From positions 1 through 5,446 of the forward strand of contig CAJJUC010000156.1 of assembly GCA_905195005.1 (NCBI GenBank): a stretch of DNA of 5,446 bases, given 5' to 3'. Below are positions 1 to 5,446 of this stretch, piece after piece. Source of the DNA: an uncultured Eubacteriales bacterium. Its GTDB lineage: Bacteria; Bacillota; Clostridia; UMGS1883. Made by a program: the position numbers and the translations under genes. The notes beneath the pieces are model-generated. The model did not search any database. It had not been told where the DNA came from and saw only the letters and a list, made by a program, of their open reading frames with translations. The stretch's first letter is position 1. Every line of letters begins with the position of its first letter.

Positions 1-2799
1 GGCATGAATTACATTGCGTGCCTCGGTTACAACAACACTCTTTACGGAGCAAAGAACATCCGTGACGGAGTTATGACGGAGGAGCAAAGGCTCGGCTTGG
101 CAAAATATATTTTGTTGTATATTGAAAGACTGAAAAACGTCGGTGAAATTGAAACATGGAACGAGCCTGACATGGACTTTTGGACAAAGGACGGAGGAAA
201 CTATTTTGCCGACCTTGCGCAGCTTCAAAAATATATTTACAATGTTGTAAAGGAACGCTATCCCGATGTTGCGGTTGACGGCGCATGCACGGCGCTGACC
301 TATGACACAAAGCTTTTGCAGGGACTGTTCGACAACGGCGCGTATCCATATATGGACGCGGTGGCGCTGCATGCCTACAATCAGCCGCTGCCGATATCGC
401 GCGCGTTTTACACTCGCCGCTATGCGAATCATGCGGAGCTTATCTCCGAATCGGGCGGATGGAAACGCATGGTAATTACGGAAACGGGCACGCCGACGGG
501 CTCGGGAAATGTCAGCGTGAGCGAGAATCAGCAGGCAAAGGACATTGCAAAGGCATACCTGCTTTCCGATTTGTTCGGCATTGACAAGTGCATGATTTAC
601 ACCTTTGCCGACAGGGGAACGAATCCGAAAAACGCGGAGGATATGTTCGGCATTGTGAGAAACGACTATTCGCTCAAGCCTGCATATATTTCGGCAAAAA
701 CGGCGCGCCAGAAGCTTGCCGGTGCGGTATACATCGGCGAGGTGAAGCTCGGTGAAAACATTGTGGCGCTTATGTACGCTGACGAGGGCAAGCCCGTGCT
801 TGCGGCATGGTGCGATAAAGCCGGCGAAACAGCCGATATAAGTCTGCACGGCAGAGCCCTGACCGTGTGCGACACGCTCGGAAGAACCTCCCCGTCAAAC
901 GGGCAGATTCGCCTGACGGACGCCCCGTGCTACATTTCGGGAATTGATAAAGCCTTTCTGCTTGAAACAGCAAAGGAGAATATAACGGAGAAAATTGCGG
1001 CATTCATGTCGGAATTTGGAGAAGAGCTGACGGAGGAGCGAAAAGCGGAGCTTGCCGCGCTCAAATCAGCCGCAGCTGCCGAAACAAACGCGCTTTCGCT
1101 GATGCAGCTGCTTTACGGCGAGGGTGAAAAGCTTGCCGCCGAAAAAAACGCGCAGAGCGATATGCGCCATTCGCAAATGCTCTTTGAATGGTTCGGTGCG
1201 TGCAAAATTTCAACCGCGCTCTATGCTGCGGAAGAAAATGCCGCAAGCCTCGGAATTTCGGATGAAAGCGTTCAAAGGGTTGGCACGCTCGCGGCGATGC
1301 GCAGCGCCGACAGGCAAAACGGATATATACATGGTTATTCCGACGCCATGCATGAGTATGCAAAGTACATGAAGGGCAGAGCCGACAAGGTTATGTCGTC
1401 CCGTGATGAAAGCTCTGTGAAGCAGAGCGCGGCGGACGCATATTCGTTTGCGGCATTGCAGCTTTGCAAATGGGCGGAACGCTTCCGCGCATATGAAGCT
1501 GCTGAAAACGGAGATTTGATTATATATCCAAAGGGAAAAGACCTTGTGAAATATGAGGGGGTTGCAAGCGATATAAGGCTTCAGCTTATTAATACCTCCG
1601 ATAAAACGCAAAGCGGCGCGGTGCGGCTTGTGACAAGCGGCGGCAAACTCAATTCACAGACGGAGAGGATTACCGTAAAAGCAGGAAGAACGGCGGAAAC
1701 CGCCGTGACCTTTGACGGCAATATTTCTTCGGATGACAATAAATATTTTCTTGAATTTATCGGCGATGACGGGGCGGTTACAAAGCGCGAACCGATGAGC
1801 ATGTCACTCACAAAGGCGATTGAGCTTGCGGCGCTTCCGTCCGAAAAAAGCTTTGAGGAGCTTACGGAGATTTCCGTCCTTGTGATAAACAATTCCGATA
1901 AGGAGATTCCGGGGAAAGTGAAGCTCACTCCGCCCGCGGGATGGCAGCTTGAGTCGAATGAAATGTCCTTCACTGTCAGCGGAGGCGGAGAAACCAAGGT
2001 CACGTTTTCCGTCATCGGGAAAACGGCGGCGCAGTATAATTTCTATGCCTTTGAAGCGGAGGCAAAAAGCGAAATATCCGATAAAACGACAGCGCTTAAA
2101 TATCCGCTGAGCTTCCTCACCGTTGCAAAGGCGGAAAACGAAATGCAGTGTGCGGAGTTTGACGGAAGCATCGGTTGGTGGAAGGACGCATACCCGATTT
2201 ATCTTGCGCCGCCGTCAGAACCGTCGGAGGAGGCTTCATGGTCAGCCTCCGATATTGCAGGCAGACTGTTTATTAAGTGGGATAAGGACAATATATATAT
2301 CCTTGCCGATGTGTATGACGATTTCTATGTTCAGAACAACAGCGGCCAGGCGCTTTGGAACGGTGACAGTATTCAGTTCCAGTTCGATACGCAGAACGAC
2401 AAGGCAACCTCATATAAGAGCGATGATCTTGAAATCGGATATGCATGGACTGAAAAAGGTCCCGACTGCTTTATCTGGAACAGCGCAGCGGGTGAAGAAC
2501 TGGGTGCAGGTCCGTCCGATTCGGCAAAGATAGTGCGCCGTCAGGATATCGGAGCGCTCAGGTACTTCATAAAGCTGCCGAAATCCGTTCTCGGCTACAG
2601 AGAAATAACAACGGAAACGCTGTTCGGCTTCAATGCCGTTATTAACGACGCTGATTTTGACACGCGCGAAACGATGAGCGTGTTCACAAAGGGCCTCGGC
2701 GAATCAAAGAACCCGAGTCTTGCTTATACCTTCCGCCTTTTGAGCGGAGCGTCGGACGCGGCGAATAATTCAGACGTTAAGGCAGCCGTTCCGGAATAA
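1..2799 (+). CDS. Multidomain clan GH-A glycoside hydrolase with C-terminal CBM9-like domain, 5'-partial
   Basis: This is probably a secreted enzyme acting on plant or other complex polysaccharide; the exact substrate cannot be told. The frame is open to the left edge (GGC precedes the first ATG at 4), so the ATG at 4 is internal and the signal peptide and early barrel strands are missing. Numbering from that Met: TWNEPD (51-56) carries the likely acid/base Glu54, HAY (123-125) fits the barrel motif after strand 6, and ITETG (158-162) carries the likely nucleophile Glu160. The spacing of 106 residues suits retaining GH-A enzymes such as GH39. A beta domain follows (about 240-318), then a helical stretch (about 320-500), two beta-sandwich segments (about 505-600 and 605-705, the second resembling NEW3 domains), and a CBM9/DOMON-like domain (about 710-912) with FDG, LFIKWDKDNIYILADV and WNGDSIQFQFD. 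The CBM9-like part is the surest call; the GH family number is uncertain. Confidence 0.8.
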   Translation, partial: GMNYIACLGYNNTLYGAKNIRDGVMTEEQRLGLAKYILLYIERLKNVGEIETWNEPDMDFWTKDGGNYFADLAQLQKYIYNVVKERYPDVAVDGACTALTYDTKLLQGLFDNGAYPYMDAVALHAYNQPLPISRAFYTRRYANHAELISESGGWKRMVITETGTPTGSGNVSVSENQQAKDIAKAYLLSDLFGIDKCMIYTFADRGTNPKNAEDMFGIVRNDYSLKPAYISAKTARQKLAGAVYIGEVKLGENIVALMYADEGKPVLAAWCDKAGETADISLHGRALTVCDTLGRTSPSNGQIRLTDAPCYISGIDKAFLLETAKENITEKIAAFMSEFGEELTEERKAELAALKSAAAAETNALSLMQLLYGEGEKLAAEKNAQSDMRHSQMLFEWFGACKISTALYAAEENAASLGISDESVQRVGTLAAMRSADRQNGYIHGYSDAMHEYAKYMKGRADKVMSSRDESSVKQSAADAYSFAALQLCKWAERFRAYEAAENGDLIIYPKGKDLVKYEGVASDIRLQLINTSDKTQSGAVRLVTSGGKLNSQTERITVKAGRTAETAVTFDGNISSDDNKYFLEFIGDDGAVTKREPMSMSLTKAIELAALPSEKSFEELTEISVLVINNSDKEIPGKVKLTPPAGWQLESNEMSFTVSGGGETKVTFSVIGKTAAQYNFYAFEAEAKSEISDKTTALKYPLSFLTVAKAENEMQCAEFDGSIGWWKDAYPIYLAPPSEPSEEASWSASDIAGRLFIKWDKDNIYILADVYDDFYVQNNSGQALWNGDSIQFQFDTQNDKATSYKSDDLEIGYAWTEKGPDCFIWNSAAGEELGAGPSDSAKIVRRQDIGALRYFIKLPKSVLGYREITTETLFGFNAVINDADFDTRETMSVFTKGLGESKNPSLAYTFRLLSGASDAANNSDVKAAVPE

Positions 2800-2806
2800 A
2801 TATAAT

Positions 2807-2848
2807 GGAAAAATCCTTGCCGCCGGGACAGGGATTTTTCCGCGTTTT
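2807..2848 (+). terminator. Intrinsic terminator after the glycosidase gene
   Basis: Starting 7 bases after the TAA stop, GGAAAAATCCTTG (2807-2819) pairs with CAGGGATTTTTCC (2829-2841). The stem has 13 pairs with one G-U wobble and a 9-base loop. A short T run (2845-2848) follows after GCG. The A run and T run inside the stem mean it could also work on the opposite strand. It separates the glycosidase from the transporter operon. Confidence 0.8.
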
Positions 2849-2870
2849 GGCATAAATCGTGTTGCGAAAA

Positions 2871-2899
2871 TTGACCTTTTTTCAAAAAATGCCTAAAAC
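2871..2899 (+). promoter_or_regulatory. Possible distal promoter of the transporter operon
   Basis: TTGACC (2871-2876) is 17 bp from TAAAAC (2894-2899), matching sigma-A boxes at 5 of 6 and 4 of 6 positions. A transcript from here would start near 2906 and include the inverted repeat at 2922-2950 in its leader. The surrounding DNA is A/T-rich, so chance matches are likely; it is a weaker candidate than the proximal promoter. Confidence 0.3.
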
Positions 2900-2921
2900 A
2901 AGGTAAAAAAAAGCAGTATTT

Positions 2922-2950
2922 TGCACAATACGCCGAAATTTTATTGTGCA
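2922..2950. promoter_or_regulatory. Perfect 9-bp inverted repeat, candidate operator
   Basis: TGCACAATA (2922-2930) and TATTGTGCA (2942-2950) are exact reverse complements separated by 11 bases, so half-site centres are 20 bp apart, about two helical turns. The repeat ends 6 bp before the -35 box of the proximal promoter. This geometry fits a dimeric regulator; from the position upstream of -35 it could serve an activator or a repressor. It lacks the T tract expected of a terminator. I do not recognise the half-site as that of a known regulator. Confidence 0.5.
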
Positions 2951-2956
2951 TATTAC

Positions 2957-2985
2957 TTGACATATCGCAAAAAATATGATAGCAT
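2957..2985 (+). promoter_or_regulatory. Main sigma-A type promoter of the transporter operon
   Basis: A perfect TTGACA (-35, 2957-2962) is followed after 17 bp by TAGCAT (-10, 2980-2985; 4 of 6 matches). Transcription would start near 2992, giving a leader of about 32 bases with a good ribosome binding site. It lies immediately upstream of the binding-protein gene and downstream of the glycosidase terminator. Confidence 0.7.
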
Positions 2986-3010
2986 TCTATATTATTTTGA
3001 TAAAGAAGAA

Positions 3011-3015
3011 AGAGG
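3011..3015 (+). promoter_or_regulatory. Ribosome binding site that sets the start of the binding protein
   Basis: AGAGG ends 8 bases before the ATG at 3024, within a purine-rich run. The alternative in-frame ATG at 2976 overlaps the promoter and would precede the expected transcript start, so this site decides for 3024. Confidence 0.7.
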
Positions 3016-3023
3016 TAATCGGT

Positions 3024-4214
3024 ATGAGAAAAATGACAAAGCTGATAAGCATTGCAACGGCTGCTGCCGCTCTTCTGACCTGTTTTGCGGGCTGCGGCAA
3101 AGAAAAAACAGCGTCCGACGCCATTAAGATTGGCGCTATAGGTCCTGTGACGGGTGCCGCGGCTATTTATGGTCAGGCTGTAAAGAACGGTGCCGAGCTC
3201 GCTCTTGAAGAAGTTAACGCTAAGGGTGACCTTAAGTTCGAGCTTAAGTTTGAGGATGACGAGAACGACGCCGAAAAAGCAGTTAACGCATATAACAATC
3301 TTAAGGACTGGGGAATGCAGGTTTCTCTCGGTACTGTAACAACTCAGCCGTGTATAGCGGTTTCAACGGAAATCGATTCCGATCATATTTTTGCGCTTAC
3401 ACCCTCCGCTTCTTCAACGGATGTTCTCGGCGGACAGCCCGATAAGAACGGAAACGTAACAATTCAGCGTAAAGCTTCCATGTTCCAGATGTGCTTCACG
3501 GATCCCAACCAGGGTGTTGCTTCCGCGGAATATATCAGCGAACAGAAGCTCGGTGAAAAAATCGCAATTATCTACAATAACTCGGACGCTTATTCAACGG
3601 GTATTTATCAGAAGTTTGACGCTGAGGCAAAGAAGCTCGGTCTTGACATTGTTTGCGTGAAGACATTTACGGACGATTCCGCAAACGACTTCAACTCTCA
3701 GCTGACCGAAATCAAAAATTCCGGTGCGGATCTTGTGTTCCTTCCGATATATTACACACCGGCTTCGCTTATTCTGAAGCAGGCAAACGCTATGAAGTAT
3801 GAACCGAAGTTCTTCGGCGTTGACGGAATGGACGGTATCCTCACTGTTGAAAACTTTGATACAAAGCTTGCAGAGGGCGTTATGCTTCTCACACCGTTCA
3901 CGGCTGACGCTGAGGACGATATGACAAAGAACTTTGTTAAGAAGTACAAAGAAAAGTATAAAGAGACTCCCAACCAGTTTGCGGCTGACGCTTACGACTG
4001 CGTTTATGCAATCTACGATGCCTGCAAGACTGAGGGAATCACCGCTGATATGAGCGCAAGCGATATTTGCGACAAGCTTATTTCGAGATTCACATCCAAG
4101 GACTTCACTGTTGACGGCCTTACCGGCAGCGGAATGACATGGTCTGAAACCGGTGAGGTTTCCAAGGCTCCCAAGGGTATGGTTATCAAGAACGGCGTTT
4201 ATGTAGGAATGTAA
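3024..4214 (+). CDS. livJ: LIV/HAAT-family ABC transporter substrate-binding lipoprotein
   Basis: This 396-residue protein captures a small ligand, classically Leu/Ile/Val, outside the membrane and delivers it to the LivHM permease. The N-terminus has a charged MRKMTK, a hydrophobic stretch to about residue 20, and FAGC with Cys24 as the likely lipid-anchored residue, although Phe at -3 is not the usual Leu. The mature part is a type I periplasmic-binding fold (Peripla_BP_6): IKIGAIGPVTG (35-44), the TPSASSTD loop (126-133) that in the family contacts the ligand carboxylate, DAYSTG (188-193), GVDGMDG (265-271) and the late helix near AADAYD (320-325). Length is normal for the family. Codon use is strongly biased (AAC, AAG, GTT, CTT), as in highly expressed genes. 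It leads an operon with livH and livM but is followed by its own terminator. The family is secure; the ligand is not, since relatives bind amides, urea or aromatic compounds. Confidence 0.9.
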   Translation: MRKMTKLISIATAAAALLTCFAGCGKEKTASDAIKIGAIGPVTGAAAIYGQAVKNGAELALEEVNAKGDLKFELKFEDDENDAEKAVNAYNNLKDWGMQVSLGTVTTQPCIAVSTEIDSDHIFALTPSASSTDVLGGQPDKNGNVTIQRKASMFQMCFTDPNQGVASAEYISEQKLGEKIAIIYNNSDAYSTGIYQKFDAEAKKLGLDIVCVKTFTDDSANDFNSQLTEIKNSGADLVFLPIYYTPASLILKQANAMKYEPKFFGVDGMDGILTVENFDTKLAEGVMLLTPFTADAEDDMTKNFVKKYKEKYKETPNQFAADAYDCVYAIYDACKTEGITADMSASDICDKLISRFTSKDFTVDGLTGSGMTWSETGEVSKAPKGMVIKNGVYVGM

Positions 4215-4234
4215 TTGGACGACTTTCTGAAAGG

Positions 4235-4265
4235 GAGAGGCCGCAAAAGCGGCTTCTCGCTTTTT
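4235..4265 (+). terminator. Intrinsic terminator between binding protein and permeases
   Basis: GAGAGGCCGC (4235-4244) pairs with GCGGCTTCTC (4249-4258) around an AAAA loop, giving 10 pairs with one G-U wobble. A run of five T (4261-4265) follows after GC. With the permease genes directly downstream and no strong second promoter, it probably lets part of the transcripts through, giving more binding protein than permease. Confidence 0.85.
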
Positions 4266-4281
4266 GTTAGGATACGGCGGA

Positions 4282-4299
4282 TGCACGGTTTTGCACGGT
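4282..4299. repeat. Short tandem direct repeat TGCACGGT x2
   Basis: TGCACGGT occurs at 4282-4289 and again at 4292-4299, with TT between, a 10-bp period close to one helical turn. It lies between the terminator and livH. Function is unknown; it could be a protein site or a replication slip remnant. Confidence 0.4.
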
Positions 4300-4303
4300 C
4301 TTC

Positions 4304-4315
4304 GGGCATGTGCCC
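4304..4315. other. Small GC-rich hairpin in the livJ-livH spacer
   Basis: GGGC (4304-4307) and GCCC (4312-4315) flank ATGT, a short possible hairpin in the leader of livH. No T run follows, so it is not a terminator. It might stabilise the 5' end of a processed permease transcript, but it is short enough to be chance. Confidence 0.25.
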
Positions 4316-4362
4316 CGCATATGAAAATTCCAGCCCTTTCGGTTCATGCCTATTGGGTATAC

Positions 4363-4368
4363 GAGGTG
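4363..4368 (+). promoter_or_regulatory. Ribosome binding site of livH
   Basis: GAGGTG lies 6 bases before the ATG at 4375. The codon directly before that ATG is an in-frame TAA (4372-4374), so no longer start is possible in this frame. Confidence 0.75.
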
Positions 4369-4374
4369 TAATAA

Positions 4375-5259
4375 ATGACATTAATATCTAATCTGATAAA
4401 CGGAATAAGCCTGGGAAGCGTTTATGCAATCATTGCCCTTGGTTATACAATGGTATATGGCATAGCAAAAATGCTTAACTTTGCACATGGAGATGTAATC
4501 ATGATCGGTGCTTACATATCTCTTCTTTCTATGACAAACGCAGGAATACCGGCATTTCCGGCACTTATAATTTCGATTGTAGCCTGCACGGTTCTTGGTA
4601 TTGTTATTGAAAGAATTGCTTATAAACCACTAAGAAATGCATCTTCTTCACTAGCAGTTCTTATCACTGCAATAGGTGTCAGCTATTTACTCCAGAATAT
4701 CGCACTTTTGCTTTTTGGAGCAAATGCACAAACTTTCCCATCAGTTATAAAATGGGAAGGACTTTCACTTGCCGGAGGCAAACTCAATCTTTCCGGTGAG
4801 ACAATCATTACTATCTTAGTATGCATAGTGATAATGGTTCTGCTTATGCTTTTCGTTCAGAAAACAAAACCGGGACAGGCTATGCGTGCCGTGTCTGAGG
4901 ACCGTGGAGCAGCACTCCTTATGGGTATCAATGTAAACGGAACTATTGCACTCACATTTGCAATCGGTTCAGGACTTGCCGCAATCGCCGGTGTGCTTTT
5001 ATGCTCAGCTTATCCAAGTCTTACACCTTACACCGGTGCAATGCCTGGTATCAAAGCCTTTGTCGCTGCCGTATTCGGTGGTATAGGTTCAATCCCCGGT
5101 GCATTTATAGGCGGTATCCTCTTAGGTATTATTGAGATATTTGGTAAAGCCTACATTTCATCACAAATGGCAGATGCGATTGTTTTTGCCGTACTTATCA
5201 TTGTCCTTCTCGTCAAACCGACAGGACTCTTAGGCAAAAAAATTCAGGAAAAAGTATAG
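4375..5259 (+). CDS. livH: Branched-chain amino acid ABC transporter permease LivH
   Basis: LivH is one of the two integral membrane subunits that form the translocation path of the LIV importer, paired with LivM and powered by LivG/LivF. The 294 residues are the usual length for this family. Visible family signatures are the N-terminal NGISLGSVYAIIALGYTMVY (9-28), NFAHGD (35-40), GQAMRAVSEDRGAALLMGI (167-185), which holds the cytoplasmic loop expected to dock on the ATPase, and AAVFGGIGSIPGAFIGG (231-247). Hydrophobic segments fall near 10-30, 40-52, 60-78, 92-114, 143-161, 190-212, 228-256 and 266-281. The C-terminus ends in KPTGLLGKK, typical of the family. The stop overlaps the ribosome binding site of livM, pointing to coupled translation. 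Base use is clearly more A/T-rich than in livJ (many ATA, TTA and AAA codons), which is unexpected within one operon. Confidence 0.93.
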   Translation: MTLISNLINGISLGSVYAIIALGYTMVYGIAKMLNFAHGDVIMIGAYISLLSMTNAGIPAFPALIISIVACTVLGIVIERIAYKPLRNASSSLAVLITAIGVSYLLQNIALLLFGANAQTFPSVIKWEGLSLAGGKLNLSGETIITILVCIVIMVLLMLFVQKTKPGQAMRAVSEDRGAALLMGINVNGTIALTFAIGSGLAAIAGVLLCSAYPSLTPYTGAMPGIKAFVAAVFGGIGSIPGAFIGGILLGIIEIFGKAYISSQMADAIVFAVLIIVLLVKPTGLLGKKIQEKV

Positions 5260-5263
5260 GAGG
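5258..5263 (+). promoter_or_regulatory. Ribosome binding site of livM overlapping the livH stop
   Basis: A perfect AGGAGG begins inside the livH TAG stop (5257-5259) and ends 10 bases before the ATG at 5274. Ribosomes finishing livH would sit on this site, which favours matched LivH and LivM production. Confidence 0.8.
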
Positions 5264-5273
5264 CAGATATATT

Positions 5274-5446
5274 ATGTCAAAGAAATTATCTAAACAAAAA
5301 TTAAATGATATTATCACTTATGGTATAGTTATAGCTGCTTTTGTCATAATGCAGATTCTTATAAATGCAGGAGAGATTTCCTCTCTCTTTCAGGGACTCA
5401 TGGTTCCTCTTTGTACTTATATAATACTCGCCATTTCCCTTAATCT
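5274..5446 (+). CDS. livM: Branched-chain amino acid ABC transporter permease LivM, 3'-partial
   Basis: Only the first 57 codons and two bases are present; the gene runs off the right edge. The translation starts MSKKLSKQKLND, a basic cytoplasmic tail, followed by hydrophobic segments near residues 14-31 and 41-57. The end, YIILAISLN (49-57), matches the early family signature in which an Ala-Leu-Asn-Leu stretch precedes the first conserved glycines of LivM. The call rests on this and on position, 14 bases after livH, where livM is the normal next gene. The first 60 bases after the start are only about 22% GC, lower still than livH. LivM pairs with LivH in the membrane; livG and livF would be expected next. 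Confidence 0.8.
   Translation, partial: MSKKLSKQKLNDIITYGIVIAAFVIMQILINAGEISSLFQGLMVPLCTYIILAISLN

Noticed and set aside
1581..2015. Open frame of 144 codons on the - strand within the glycosidase
   Set aside because: Ser/Leu-rich low-complexity translation opposite a clear coding gene; a shadow frame.
2123..2533. Open frame of 136 codons on the + strand in another frame, over the CBM9-like part
   Set aside because: Arg/Thr-rich translation out of frame with the well-supported CBM9-like domain; no sign of a frameshift in the main frame.
2842..2956. Riboswitch, T-box or small RNA upstream of livJ
   Set aside because: The stretch is A/T-rich with only the one dyad; I see no T-box sequence, no conserved riboswitch core, and no terminator/antiterminator pair before the start codon.
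3594..4286. Long open frame of 230 codons on the - strand across livJ
   Set aside because: It lies almost wholly opposite the well-supported livJ gene, its translation shows no recognisable family, and it has no context of its own. It is a by-product of the strongly biased codon use in livJ.
4351..4363. TATACG near 4358 as a -10 box of a livH promoter
   Set aside because: No -35 box at 16-18 bp upstream, and the match overlaps the ribosome binding site, so the transcript would lack it.
4199..4381. Short - strand open frame covering the livJ-livH spacer
   Set aside because: It runs through the terminator hairpin and shows no family resemblance or coding signal.

Overview
The window looks like chromosomal DNA of a Gram-positive anaerobe, most likely a gut or rumen member of the Clostridia (Bacillota). 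The clues are strong purine-rich ribosome binding sites, a lipoprotein-type solute-binding protein, intrinsic terminators after genes, and a large multidomain secreted-type glycosidase. The taxonomic call is inference; there is no rRNA or marker gene here. All three ends of genes that matter read on the + strand, and I see no convincing gene on the - strand.

Region 1 (1-2848) is the 3' part of a long glycoside hydrolase gene. Its reading frame is open to the left edge, so the signal peptide and first strands of the catalytic barrel lie outside the window. The visible protein carries the two catalytic glutamates of a clan GH-A barrel, a beta domain, a long helical stretch, two Ig-like beta-sandwich segments and a C-terminal CBM9-like domain. 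A strong hairpin closes the unit.

Region 2 (2849-3023) is the control region of the next operon. It holds a near-consensus promoter (TTGACA, 17 bp, TAGCAT), a weaker possible upstream promoter, and between them a perfect 9-bp inverted repeat just upstream of the -35 box.

Region 3 (3024-5446) is the front of a branched-chain amino acid type (LIV/HAAT) ABC importer: a lipoprotein substrate-binding protein (livJ/livK type), then a 160-bp spacer with an intrinsic terminator and a short direct repeat, then permease livH and the start of permease livM, which is cut by the right edge. The binding protein captures the ligand outside the cell and hands it to the LivH/LivM membrane pair; the ATPases (livG, livF) would be expected just to the right.

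The most notable signal is a sharp change in base composition between the binding-protein gene (about 55% GC in a sampled line) and the permeases (37% at the start of livH, 22% at the start of livM). It falls in the spacer and suggests a composite operon or an assembly join. I did not find a clearly new biological system; the rest of the window is recognisable.
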